A stretch of 64,000 nt of DNA from Spirochaetota bacterium (lineage in GTDB: Bacteria; Spirochaetota; UBA4802; JAFGJZ01). The position numbers and the translations under genes are program-made. Positions 46,093 to 55,072 of the stretch are shown here, piece by piece (position 1 is the first letter of the stretch; every line of letters begins with the position of its first letter). Under the pieces are notes generated by a model that saw only the letters and a program-made list of their open reading frames with translations, searched no databases and was not told the origin of the DNA. The DNA is taken from positions 124,001-188,000 of the forward strand of contig JAFGRW010000106.1 of NCBI GenBank assembly GCA_016934935.1, read 5' to 3'.

Positions 46093-46158
46093 TTAAAGCA
46101 TTCTCATGATAAACCAAATTAAAATAACTACAAGAATAATAAGCAAGATAGTTTCCAT
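46093..46158 (-). CDS. 21-residue single-pass membrane microprotein
   Basis: Too short for the ORF track. ATG at 46158 encodes METILLIILVVILIWFIM and then RML and a stop: one nearly perfect membrane helix with a charged N-terminus and Arg near the C-terminus. A textbook ribosome-binding site, AAGGAGATCCT, ends a few bases before the ATG. Its stop exactly abuts the stop of the converging 119-residue gene, the arrangement seen for real gene pairs throughout this window. Function unknown; small helices of this kind often modulate transporters, and an ABC exporter gene lies just upstream on the same strand. Confidence 0.65.
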   Translation of the reverse strand: METILLIILVVILIWFIMRML

Positions 46159-46228
46159 TGAGGATCTCCTTAAATTCAGACTTTTGATTAAAACAAACTT
46201 AAAAATAGTATAATGTCAAGAAAATAAT

Positions 46229-47359
46229 TCAAGACCTGTATATAATTTTTTCACGGTTTAATAATAATTTTGAAATATAAAGGACTATTATAGAAGCTGC
46301 TAAATTCGTGAGTAATATAGAAAGGGGATTATTTATGTCGTTGTTCATCATAACTGTACGAATGGAAGTCATTATGTTTAATACAGGTATATAATCAAAT
46401 CTTGATGAAATATTGGGATCAGTTACTAAAAAAAAACTTTTATCCGAAAAGTAATTGATAGCAGAGAAAATAACCGTAAGAGGCAAAATGTAGAGTTGTG
46501 CCTCTTTTACACTTTTTGCTGTTATACTTATACAAACTTCTATAGACGAAGTGACAAAAGAGAGTATAGCAACAAGAAACAGGCTGTAAGATATCTGCTT
46601 TGAAGTTATAATCAGTTCGGATATCCCTAAAAAAGAGCTATCAATTGACACAGAAATAAAAAAACCTGCAAGAAAACATAATACTCCCATAAATCCAAAG
46701 AGAAAAACAGTAAAATATTTCCCCAATACTACAGCAAATTTTGAAACAGGATTACAAAGTAACAATTCAAGAGAATTCCGTTCCTTTTCACCAGCAAAAA
46801 CATCTGCGGCGACCGCAATCGGTGATGTTATAGAAATAATAATTATCAAAACAGGAAGAAGAGTATATAAAATAAACATACTTGCTCCTTCATATATATC
46901 ATGAATCGGCATGAAGGTGACAATAAATCCAGTATGCTTTATATCAGGATTATCGAGAATATTGTTCATCTGATATTCCGTCAGTTTTACCTTCAAATAC
47001 TCTAAAGCTTCAATGGATCGCTTGTAGCTGTTATTATACTCAATTTCAATCGCTTTAAAATTACCTTTTTTATACATACTAAGTGATGCATCAATTCTAT
47101 AATTGAGAAGTGAAGCATTTTTATCCGTAATCTCTTTTTTTGAGACTAACAGCAAGGGATCGGCTTGTAAGTGGGCTATGATTGACTCATCTATACCACT
47201 AACGGAAATATTATAAATCGTATCCGTTTTACTCCCTGTTAATAAAATTACGGCGGGGAAAACTATTAATGGAAAGATGAAAGTAATGATCAGTGATCTG
47301 ACGTCACGTATGGCGTCAATAGACTCTTTTTTAAAAATATTATAAATAGATTTAATCAT
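46229..47359 (-). CDS. ABC-2 type permease (NatB-like)
   Basis: 376-residue membrane subunit. One N-terminal segment (IITFIFPLIVFPAVILL) is followed by a large extracytoplasmic loop (about 45-170) and then five or six segments. The conserved FAGEKERNSLELLLCNPVSK immediately after the second group is typical of ABC-2 permeases of the NatB/YhaP type. It should export a substrate such as sodium, a peptide or a drug; the substrate is not evident. Its start overlaps the ATPase stop by four bases (ATGA). Confidence 0.88.
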   Translation of the reverse strand: MIKSIYNIFKKESIDAIRDVRSLIITFIFPLIVFPAVILLTGSKTDTIYNISVSGIDESIIAHLQADPLLLVSKKEITDKNASLLNYRIDASLSMYKKGNFKAIEIEYNNSYKRSIEALEYLKVKLTEYQMNNILDNPDIKHTGFIVTFMPIHDIYEGASMFILYTLLPVLIIIISITSPIAVAADVFAGEKERNSLELLLCNPVSKFAVVLGKYFTVFLFGFMGVLCFLAGFFISVSIDSSFLGISELIITSKQISYSLFLVAILSFVTSSIEVCISITAKSVKEAQLYILPLTVIFSAINYFSDKSFFLVTDPNISSRFDYIPVLNIMTSIRTVMMNNDINNPLSILLTNLAASIIVLYISKLLLNREKIIYRS

Positions 47360-48063
47360 TTTTCAAGAATCCTTAAATATGCCTTTTTTACAATATTATC
47401 TTTATTGTCATTGTATTTGATAAGGTCTATATCTGCTTTGATAATACCTTTATGCAAGATAATGACACGCTGACATATGCTGGATAATTCACTTATATTA
47501 TGACTTGAATAAAGTATAGTTTTCGATTCATTTTTTTGATGTTGAATGAAGTCGGCAACTGAAACAATTGACGGGAAATCCATTCCGGTAGTAGGTTCAT
47601 CTAAAAGCATTAGAGGTGAATTTATTACGGCCATCCTTACCAGTGCGGTTTTTTGTTTCATTCCATGTGAGAATTGAAGAGTCTTACGATCAATATAATC
47701 ATTCATATCAAGAAGATTTGAAAAATAATCTATTTTATCGTTCAGCACATCTCCCGAAACTCCGTTTAAATTTGCAAAATATGTGATATTCTCTCTGGCG
47801 CTAAGTCTTGAATAAAGACCTGAACTGCCACCAAAAAAAACAGATGGGTAACAATTCCTGTCTTCATCAAGAGCCTGGCCATTGATAAATACATTACCTT
47901 CATCTGCTGAAATTAGTGAACAAATAATACGAAACAGCGTTGTTTTTCCTGCTCCATTCTCACCTAGTAAACCAACTACCTGTCCCTGTGGAATATGAAA
48001 GGATACGCTCTGTAGAACTTTATTATCGCAGAAATTTTTTTTTATACAATCAACAGTAAGCAT
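47356..48063 (-). CDS. ABC transporter ATP-binding protein (NatA-like)
   Basis: 235 residues. Walker A LLGENGAGKTTLFR, signature QFSHGMKQKTALVR (usual LSxGxxQ), Walker B LMLLDEPTTGMD and switch His in LYSSHNISELSS. Order of parts and the DrrA/NatA-like KTLQFSHGMKQK place it with drug- or sodium-type ABC-2 exporters. It forms an operon with the permease gene. Confidence 0.92.
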   Translation of the reverse strand: MLTVDCIKKNFCDNKVLQSVSFHIPQGQVVGLLGENGAGKTTLFRIICSLISADEGNVFINGQALDEDRNCYPSVFFGGSSGLYSRLSARENITYFANLNGVSGDVLNDKIDYFSNLLDMNDYIDRKTLQFSHGMKQKTALVRMAVINSPLMLLDEPTTGMDFPSIVSVADFIQHQKNESKTILYSSHNISELSSICQRVIILHKGIIKADIDLIKYNDNKDNIVKKAYLRILEK

Positions 48064-48220
48064 TTTTTTCCTGAAAATATTAGTAATATAAAATCATAGT
48101 TTGAATTTATAAAGATTGTTTTTCATTAATTATCTAATAACTGAATCATCAAAACCGGTTAATTAATCAACATAAAAAAATTATTGCTATTATTTATTAA
48201 TAATTCAGCTTTGTACTAAA

Positions 48221-48592
48221 GATTGAGAGGAATTTACGGTTGCGCGATTATCCGCTATTGCGGATGAAGTGAGGAAAGTCCGAACACCACAGAGCAGGAT
48301 GCCTGATAACGTCAGGGCGCCGCGAGGCGACGGAAAGTGCAACAGAAAATATACCGCCTAAAAATATCTGCATGCAGATGTTTTTAGGTAAGGGTGAAAA
48401 GGCGAGGTAAGAGCTCACCGCACCGGCCGTAAGGTTCGGTGGCAGTGTAAACCCTATCCGGTGCAAGGCCAAATAGGTATTCACGAAGTTGCTCGCTTTT
48501 GAATACGGGTAGGCCGCAAAGACAGTAACAGCAATGTTAATGCAAGATAGATAACCGTACTAGACAGAATTCGGCTTATTTTCCTCTCAATC
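48221..48592 (+). ncRNA. rnpB: RNase P RNA, bacterial type A
   Basis: The catalytic RNA of RNase P, which removes tRNA 5' leaders. The ends GATTGAGAGGAA and TTCCTCTCAATC pair perfectly as helix P1. Conserved core strands are GAGGAAAGTCCGAACACC near 48271 and ACAGAATTCGGCTTA near 48564, together forming P4. Length of about 372 is usual. Its 3' end overlaps the last codons of the convergent radical SAM gene by about 6 bases. No promoter of clear consensus was found upstream. Confidence 0.96.
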
Positions 48593-49528
48593 TTTATATA
48601 AAAATCCCTGCCAAGTAAAACGTCTGTTAAATTCGTCAATTAACCTTTGCTGAACTGTTCCTTTTTCCAATCCCCATTTCGGTGCTACTAAAACATCTTC
48701 AAGAGCATCACCGGCTATACGATGAATAGTTATATCTTTTCTTAACCTTTCGATAAAATCAGCTAAAATAGATATATAAGATTTAAAATCAAGAAGTTTC
48801 ACTTCACCATTTGCATACATACTGTAAAGAGGTGTATTCTTTAATACATGAAGATGATGAATTTTTACTCCGGACACAGGCAAAGAAGATATTGTATCGG
48901 CAGTTTGCATCATATCATCCCAACTTTCACCCGGGATGCCAAGAATAATATGAACAGAGACCTGTATACCTCTATCGGCAAGAAGTATGATCGAATCACG
49001 AGTTTGGTTAAAATTGTGCATTCTGTTTAAATAGTCCAGGCTTCTATCGTGTGCAGATTGCATACCCAGTTCGACCCACAATTCAAAATCAGGACAATTG
49101 TATTCAGCTATTAGATCTGCAATTTCTGGATTAATCTCATCTGGACGTGTGCCTATCATTAATCCCATCACATCTGGAAAGCTCAAAGCCTCATCGTAAA
49201 GCTTTTTCAATGTATCCATGTTACCAGCGGTATTTGTATATGCCTGAAAATAGGCAATATATCGGGTTTTAACAGATGTGCGATTAAATGATATTTTAGC
49301 ATTTTGCATCTGCTTATATATTGATTCGTGATTACCGATGGAAGGTGAGGCAGAACCTGATTCCGAACAGAAAATACAGCCATGTCCGTTGATTCGGTTT
49401 GGGCAACCTAAAAAAGCGTTTATAGGCAGCTTAAAGATTCGAAAGCCATACTTACTTCGAAGGTAATCCCCAAAATAGTTATATGGCTTTCCGTTATAAA
49501 TATTACAGTGATCTGTCTTTGACAGCAT
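48587..49528 (-). CDS. Radical SAM protein (TIGR01212/YhcC type)
   Basis: About 313 residues. The atypical cluster motif NAFLGCPNRINGHGCIFCSE gives the spaced cysteines of the YhcC family, not plain CxxxCxxC. TRYIAYFQAYTNT, LMIGTRPDEI and ELWVELGMQSAHDRSLDYLN follow as in that group. Function is unknown in the family; tRNA or small-molecule modification has been suggested. The start is uncertain: ATG 49528 overlaps the amidase end by 26 bases and places the conserved GDYLRSKYG near the N-terminus, whereas the track's start gives 18 extra residues. Its stop falls inside the rnpB P1 helix. Confidence 0.85.
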   Translation of the reverse strand: MLSKTDHCNIYNGKPYNYFGDYLRSKYGFRIFKLPINAFLGCPNRINGHGCIFCSESGSASPSIGNHESIYKQMQNAKISFNRTSVKTRYIAYFQAYTNTAGNMDTLKKLYDEALSFPDVMGLMIGTRPDEINPEIADLIAEYNCPDFELWVELGMQSAHDRSLDYLNRMHNFNQTRDSIILLADRGIQVSVHIILGIPGESWDDMMQTADTISSLPVSGVKIHHLHVLKNTPLYSMYANGEVKLLDFKSYISILADFIERLRKDITIHRIAGDALEDVLVAPKWGLEKGTVQQRLIDEFNRRFTWQGFLYKD

Positions 49529-51230
49529 TTGAAAGACAGGAATTTTTAAAGTATTCCTGATTTTGATATTTTGTCGGGTCAAAAGTAACTCTTTTTACTT
49601 CTTTCACAGAGATAACGTTAAATTTTTTATCCAATTTAACGACGTAGATACCTTCTTTGAAAGTTTTTTTAACTTTATATCTTTTTTTTACCCAAATATA
49701 CTTCTTGTTCTTTTTAGAATAATTTCTAACCCACTTAACGGTTGTTACTTTTACATCTGAAAATGCGCTATAAATCTTTTTTTGATAATTATCTGAAGGT
49801 GCTATAGACTGGTCTATCGCTTCTTTTAATGTTTGGCCAGGTTTTATTGTTAAAAGAAACGGAGTAGTTACAGAGTGTTTTTCGGTTTTGGTTGTGAGCG
49901 GTTTGGAATAGGGAAGCGATCTTCTGCCGGAGGCTACATAATGACCGCCCTTTCCTCCTCTTTGTAATGCAATTATCGATTTACGTGTAGAAGAGAATAT
50001 ATGAGCGCCTCCAACTGCTTTTCGAGCCTTTCTTAAATATGAATTGAATAATTTTGTTTTTTTACGATTACGATAAGCGTTGGCAATGTTTGTCTCAACA
50101 GAATTTAAGCGGGTCGCGATAAATTTGTAATAGTTAGAGACCTTTATATCTTTGCTTGTATTTTCTGCGATATAGTTGCAAATTGGTATAGCTTTTTTCC
50201 TGTCATTTTTTTTGATATAGTATACAGCCAGTCTAGCAAGAATGATGTCGTTTACAAGATTCTCTGGTTGATCAAAGGCTTTTCGGAGATTGCCGTTGGA
50301 TATATCCACTCCAAAAATATCCACAACAGAAGCAACAAGTGCCAAATATTGCTGTTGAGCTATCAATTTCTGATTTTCCGGTATTCTTAAAAATCTCTCT
50401 TCAACCGGATTAGAAATGAAACCTGATTCGTATATTACAGAGAAAGGATACTCGGAAAAATAGGAAAACCGGTCATCCGCAACTATACTGTCGTCCCAGG
50501 CGTTTGGATACATATTAATCGATATATGATTCTCTTTTGTGCGTTCCGCTATTCTGCGGCTAAAACCTGTCGGGTCAAATTTATTATATAAAGTTAAAAA
50601 ACCTCGTTGAACTGATGTAATATGAGAAATATATCTTGAACCATTACGATCCTTTGTAATATGTATACCATACATATTAACAAGCCCATCTGCCTTATGA
50701 ATGGGCGATATATTATTCAGATGTGATGATACAATCAAAAAAGAGTTGGTTTTGTTTGCAAGATTAATCGTTTCGGTAAAGGATATATCATTATACGTAT
50801 TTGACTCTTCTCTTAAAACTGCCATATAGTCGCGAGTGGTCGCAACACGTATATATTTATTTGACACAAGAAGTTTATAGAGTTCACGGGAGAGGGGTAT
50901 CGAGTAGAACTCTTCCGGTTTTTCGGTAGTACTCTGTCTAAAAGTCGCACTGCCTCCCTGCCATTGACCATTCGAAAGTTTACCATGAGCAGGATCTATA
51001 AATATGGTGATTTTGTCCCCTTTTTCGAGTTTACTATAAAGATCTGAATAACGATATTTACAGGTTTTTACAATTTGTTCAATTTCGTAACGTGTATCCG
51101 CATTATCTTCGGCATCAAGTATTGCCTTGATTCTAGCCGATTTTGTTGTTTGAGAAAAAACAACTGTAGCAGAGAAAAAAAGCAAACAAAACAGCAGTGA
51201 ACGGAAAATAACATTTTTGGGAAAATACAT
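49503..51230 (-). CDS. Exported N-acetylmuramoyl-L-alanine amidase (Amidase_3) with C-terminal extension
   Basis: 575 residues with a signal peptide (SLLFCLLFFSATVVFSQ). The catalytic domain (about 70-300) carries zinc-ligand positions in FIDPAHGKLSNG, EKPEEFYSIPLSRELYKLL and LIVSSHLNNIS, and the catalytic Glu region VIYESGFISNPVEE. Usual motifs read DPGHGG and SIHAN, so it is a divergent member. It should cleave the amide between MurNAc and the stem peptide during cell-wall turnover or division. The C-terminal 270 residues are Lys/Arg-rich with no known domain and may bind the wall or a partner. Confidence 0.85.
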   Translation of the reverse strand: MYFPKNVIFRSLLFCLLFFSATVVFSQTTKSARIKAILDAEDNADTRYEIEQIVKTCKYRYSDLYSKLEKGDKITIFIDPAHGKLSNGQWQGGSATFRQSTTEKPEEFYSIPLSRELYKLLVSNKYIRVATTRDYMAVLREESNTYNDISFTETINLANKTNSFLIVSSHLNNISPIHKADGLVNMYGIHITKDRNGSRYISHITSVQRGFLTLYNKFDPTGFSRRIAERTKENHISINMYPNAWDDSIVADDRFSYFSEYPFSVIYESGFISNPVEERFLRIPENQKLIAQQQYLALVASVVDIFGVDISNGNLRKAFDQPENLVNDIILARLAVYYIKKNDRKKAIPICNYIAENTSKDIKVSNYYKFIATRLNSVETNIANAYRNRKKTKLFNSYLRKARKAVGGAHIFSSTRKSIIALQRGGKGGHYVASGRRSLPYSKPLTTKTEKHSVTTPFLLTIKPGQTLKEAIDQSIAPSDNYQKKIYSAFSDVKVTTVKWVRNYSKKNKKYIWVKKRYKVKKTFKEGIYVVKLDKKFNVISVKEVKRVTFDPTKYQNQEYFKNSCLSNAVKDRSL

Positions 51231-51515
51231 TTAAATCCACTCCGGTAATCAAGAATTAAAGAGAAAAAATTTTGCTGTTAATAGCAGTAAAGAAATAATG
51301 ATAGCAACTTATTTAAAAATCGGTTTTTAACAGTGAAAAATTGAACATATTAAGTGTTTTACTGTCAATAGAGTGTCTTGTTGCTAAATTGTAATTTTCA
51401 AAACATCGTGAATCTCTGATAATAAGACATAATTTTTTTTATTTTCAGTTGATTTATTTATAATTATCAGTATTATTCAAAATGTATAATAATTGTCAAG
51501 AACTTCAAGGTTGCC

Positions 51516-52067
51516 ATGAACAATATGATATGTTTTAACAAGCTTTCTAATATAATTCAAAACGAGATAATTGAATATCATGAAAAGAAAGTACGCAGCG
51601 GTAATACAAAAGATATAAATGATTCTGTCAAACAGTGGTTTGATAACTGTTTCGAACAATGGCTTCGCAATAAAGGATACGTTGGTGATAAAGAAAATAA
51701 GCGAATGTTTACCCGTATAGAAATCGAGATTCCATTAAAGGTTTCTCAAACCTTAATTGACGATGATGAAACAGATTCACCGGAAATTTTAACCAGGATA
51801 CTCAATATTAGCCGGGGGGGAATGTTTTTTAGATCACCCGTCCCTTTTAAGATATCGTCTATTATCAAAGTAGAAATTTGCCTTTCTGATGTAGAGGAAA
51901 TCTGGTATGATATTGAAGCCTTGGCAATGATTACCAGATGCGTTAAAATCAGTGACAATGTATTCGGCGTCGGTGTAACCTTTAGTTCGATCTATAATGA
52001 ATCTATGGATAGCTTGAGCTTGTTTATCTTCAAGCACCTTGTTTATTACATTCAACTTGAAGAGTAG
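51516..52067 (+). CDS. PilZ-domain c-di-GMP receptor protein
   Basis: 183 residues. The PilZ domain occupies the second half: the RxxxR motif in NKRMFTRIEIEIP and the (D/N)xSxxG motif in LNISRGGMFF, with a closing GVGVTFSSI, are all present, so c-di-GMP binding is likely. The first 60 residues are helical and unassigned. The ATG at 51516 is preceded by CAAGGTTGCC, nearly identical to the leader of the methionine synthase cluster. Cytoplasmic; single gene followed by a terminator. Confidence 0.88.
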   Translation: MNNMICFNKLSNIIQNEIIEYHEKKVRSGNTKDINDSVKQWFDNCFEQWLRNKGYVGDKENKRMFTRIEIEIPLKVSQTLIDDDETDSPEILTRILNISRGGMFFRSPVPFKISSIIKVEICLSDVEEIWYDIEALAMITRCVKISDNVFGVGVTFSSIYNESMDSLSLFIFKHLVYYIQLEE

Positions 52068-52077
52068 TGTGTGAAAA

Positions 52078-52123
52078 ACAAAAAGCTGAAATATAACAGT
52101 GTTAATATAGTTCAGCTTTTTGT
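52078..52123. terminator. Bidirectional intrinsic terminator
   Basis: ACAAAAAGCTGAA (52078-52090) and TTCAGCTTTTTGT (52111-52123) are perfect inverted repeats of 13 bases with a 20-base loop, giving T-runs in both directions. It lies between the convergent PilZ and lipoprotein genes. Confidence 0.75.
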
Positions 52124-52134
52124 CTGATAGCTCG

Positions 52135-52578
52135 TTATTTAATTGAATCGATATTGCGTTTTAATCCGTCCTCTTCTACAACAAAGATATAAACTACACG
52201 TGATTTATCCTTATCCTGAATGCGCTTTAAGGATCCATTTTCGTTAATAAGATTCAGTAGCTTTGTGTTTGTATTGGAATCTATTCTTACACCACGTTCT
52301 CTCAGGTATTTTTGAAAAGAGACAAATGTTCTTCTTTGAGCCTGTTCGGTAATCTCCTCAATAGTATCTTCATTTTCGATAGGTCTAACAATTATTACCG
52401 AATAACTGTTAAGATCGGCAAAACCTTCCTGTCTGTATTTCAAAAGAAGCTCTTTGTCTTCCCTTGACATTACAGAATCAATTGACTCTGTACGATTTGA
52501 AGAACTTTTTATTGAAGCCCCTCCGACACAACCTGTGAAAAAAACAGAAATAAGCAGAGACAAAATAACTATACGCAT
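52135..52578 (-). CDS. Putative lipoprotein, 147 residues
   Basis: ATG 52578 has AAGGAG seven bases upstream and starts a signal peptide RIVILSLLISVFFTGC whose Cys is the lipid-attachment site. The mature part has a Ser-rich spacer and then a helical/strand domain of unknown family, ending in VVYIFVVEEDGLKRN. The track start 30 bases upstream overlaps the TPR gene and is rejected. It is the last gene of a minus-strand group of five genes starting near 56908. Confidence 0.7.
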   Translation of the reverse strand: MRIVILSLLISVFFTGCVGGASIKSSSNRTESIDSVMSREDKELLLKYRQEGFADLNSYSVIIVRPIENEDTIEEITEQAQRRTFVSFQKYLRERGVRIDSNTNTKLLNLINENGSLKRIQDKDKSRVVYIFVVEEDGLKRNIDSIK

Positions 52579-52588
52579 CGGTAACTCC

Positions 52589-55060
52589 TTATTTTGATAA
52601 TAGATCAATCAATTCGTGAATATTAGATGAATTTGGATGATCCGGTTTAATTGCAAGAACCTTTTTAAAATGATCAACAGCTTTGACATTATTTTTTACA
52701 TTTCTGTAATAGAGCATTCCCAGTTCATAATGTGATTTATAGTTTTTTGTGTCAAGACGTGTCGCCCTGTTAAAGGAGTCAATTGCCAGATCGTACTGAC
52801 CACTATCCCTGTATACCATGCCTTTTCTGAAGTATACTACAGGGTCACCAGGTTTTAATTCCGTAGCACTGTTATAAGAATCTATTGCGTTACTGTACAT
52901 CTTGGCTCCATGGTATGTGTCGGCAAGATTCATATGCGCGTTATAAGACCTTGGATTATTGATAACGGCACTCCGGTATAAATCTATTGCTTTGTCGTAC
53001 AAGCCGTTTTTCTTGTAAAGAAGCCCCAGGTTTAAATAAGCTTTAAAATAATTAGGGTTTCTTTTAATCGCCTGCGTGTAATAATCTATTGCGGCTGGTT
53101 CATCTTTAAGCCCTTCAGATGCTTTACCCAGCTCGTAAAGAATTGCTGGATCTGCTGGTTTTAAGGATTGAGCTTTTTTTAAATTCGTGACAGCAGTAGA
53201 AAATTCGTTTCTGGAGTTATAAAGAAGTCCAAGATTGAAGTAGGCTTGATAATAATTGGGATCGAATTTTATAGCTTTTTGATAAAAATCAACAGCCGTA
53301 GTCTTGTTACCCATTTCGTGATATGTTTCCCCGAGTTTAAAGTGAACTTCGGCACTAGAGGGGTTAAGCTTTGCGTGATCAGAGAAGTATTTTAAAGCTT
53401 CAGGAAAATTTTTTGAATCCAGATATATATCTCCAAGATTAAAATGAACTCCAGGGGTATTCACGTCTTGCGCAAGGGCTGCCTTGTAGTTTTTTATCGC
53501 TTCGGCTTTGTCTCCCAGTCGCAGGTAAGCAGTGCCTCTGGCAGATAGCGCTTTTGAAAACTCTGGTTGATTGGCAATTGCCTGATTAAATGCTTTTATT
53601 GCGGCACTATACTTTTTCTCAAAGAAATAGATTTGTCCCAGTCTGTAATGAGCATCCGCGTTTTTTGGATTTGCCAGTATGGCTTTTTGAAATGAGTTTT
53701 TTGCTTCTTCATCCATCTTGTTATGATAATAAATTCTTCCAAGCCAATAATGTGAATGATCATCAAGATCATCTTCCTCGACTGCTTTTCTGTACGCTTT
53801 TACTGCGTCATCAAATTCTCTTTTTTTACGATGTTCATCACCGGTTTCGCGCCATTTTGAAGCCGACCCTGCAGCAGATGCTGCTGCACCTGCTGCAGCA
53901 CCTGTACCGCCTGCAATGGCAGAATCCATATCCGCATCACGACTTCCGGAGCCATCTGATTCTCCCGATGTGCCGAAACCGGATTCACTTTTTGCGGATG
54001 CCCCACCGGTACCTGTTTCACCGCCTGATCCAGCTCCGCCACCCGAACCGTCTCCTGAACCGTCTCCCGAACCGTCTCCGGTTCCGGAAGATTTATCGGC
54101 AACAATAGAAGATGATGCTAATTTGGATTTAGCATCATCATATTTTTTTCTTAAAATTTCACTGTCATAATTGTATTTAAGAGCATGAGCGTAGCTTGCG
54201 ACAGCGTCTTTATAATCTTTGCCTTCATAATTTATGTCACCGATTTTTTCAGCGGTTTTAAAATCTGTAGGGTCGATATCCGTCGCTTTTTTATAAGCAG
54301 CAATTGCTCCTGCGCGGTTTCCGTTTTTGTGATACGCGTCGCCAAGAGCGCGGTAATATTTGGCATTAGAGGGATCCAAAGCAATGGCTTTATTGTATGC
54401 TTCAACAGCCTTGTCATAATTACCCGCTTTATAGTGCACTTCTCCCAGATTAAAAAAGCCTTCTGCTGAATCCGGAGCTTTTTTCATGCCATCTTCAATT
54501 TCCGAAAGGGCACCGGATACATCGCCTTTTTTCAGTTTTTGCTTCGCTAGATTAAGATAGGCTTCCTGGTCTTCAGGTGCTACAGTCTTGGCCTTTGTAT
54601 ATTCATCTCTGGCAAGAAGCTCTTTTTCCTGATCATCATAAACATTTCCGAGTTTATTATAAGCTTTTGGTTTGTCCGGGCTATACTTCTGTGCCAGTTT
54701 AAGATATTCTATTGCTTTATCATAATCTCCGATACGTGAATAAAGATAACCCAGTTCGTGAAGAGCCTCGTAATTATCGTTTTCGATCTCTAAAACTTTT
54801 TCGTAATACTTAATCGCGTTTTTGTAATCTTCAATTTTTTTATAAAGCCTGGCAAGTTTTAACATCGTATCGACGTCATTAGGGTCTGTTTCTAGAAGTT
54901 TTTCAAACAGTTCTATTCGTTCCTTCTGAAGGTTCTCTATGTCTTCTAAATCATTATCACCTGCAACCGATACTGCTATAATAGCCGTTAATCCAACTGC
55001 CATAACCAAACCGGCAGCAATTGCAATCTGTGTCTTTAGGTCTTTTGGTAATCTTATCAT
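52589..55060 (-). CDS. Large membrane-anchored TPR protein with Gly/Ser/Asp linker
   Basis: 823 residues. A membrane segment (about 12-30, IAIAAGLVMAVGLTAIIAV) anchors the protein. TPR array 1 (about 50-310; YKNAIKYYEKVLEIENDNYE and similar) is followed by a low-complexity Gly/Ser/Asp/Ala linker (about 320-400), then array 2 (about 400-815) of about twelve close-to-consensus repeats such as YYQAYFNLGLLYNSRNEFST. It is likely a periplasmic scaffold for envelope complexes. It lies 12 bases after the smaller TPR gene; both may be partners. Confidence 0.87.
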   Translation of the reverse strand: MIRLPKDLKTQIAIAAGLVMAVGLTAIIAVSVAGDNDLEDIENLQKERIELFEKLLETDPNDVDTMLKLARLYKKIEDYKNAIKYYEKVLEIENDNYEALHELGYLYSRIGDYDKAIEYLKLAQKYSPDKPKAYNKLGNVYDDQEKELLARDEYTKAKTVAPEDQEAYLNLAKQKLKKGDVSGALSEIEDGMKKAPDSAEGFFNLGEVHYKAGNYDKAVEAYNKAIALDPSNAKYYRALGDAYHKNGNRAGAIAAYKKATDIDPTDFKTAEKIGDINYEGKDYKDAVASYAHALKYNYDSEILRKKYDDAKSKLASSSIVADKSSGTGDGSGDGSGDGSGGGAGSGGETGTGGASAKSESGFGTSGESDGSGSRDADMDSAIAGGTGAAAGAAASAAGSASKWRETGDEHRKKREFDDAVKAYRKAVEEDDLDDHSHYWLGRIYYHNKMDEEAKNSFQKAILANPKNADAHYRLGQIYFFEKKYSAAIKAFNQAIANQPEFSKALSARGTAYLRLGDKAEAIKNYKAALAQDVNTPGVHFNLGDIYLDSKNFPEALKYFSDHAKLNPSSAEVHFKLGETYHEMGNKTTAVDFYQKAIKFDPNYYQAYFNLGLLYNSRNEFSTAVTNLKKAQSLKPADPAILYELGKASEGLKDEPAAIDYYTQAIKRNPNYFKAYLNLGLLYKKNGLYDKAIDLYRSAVINNPRSYNAHMNLADTYHGAKMYSNAIDSYNSATELKPGDPVVYFRKGMVYRDSGQYDLAIDSFNRATRLDTKNYKSHYELGMLYYRNVKNNVKAVDHFKKVLAIKPDHPNSSNIHELIDLLSK
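54043..54078. repeat. Three 12-bp tandem repeats in the TPR gene linker
   Basis: CCGAACCGTCTC, CTGAACCGTCTC, CCGAACCGTCTC in tandem on the plus strand, coding for the repeated Gly-Asp-Gly-Ser of the linker. The unit is in-frame, so copy number could change linker length without frameshift. Confidence 0.7.
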
Positions 55061-55072
55061 ATATTTTTCCCC

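Noticed and set aside
48248-48484. A 78-residue ORF on the minus strand.
   Set aside because: It lies entirely within the RNase P RNA gene.
53590-54170. Track ORFs of 172, 101 and 84 residues over the Gly/Ser linker of the large TPR gene.
   Set aside because: They are low-complexity shadows produced by the repetitive coding sequence on the other strand or in another frame.
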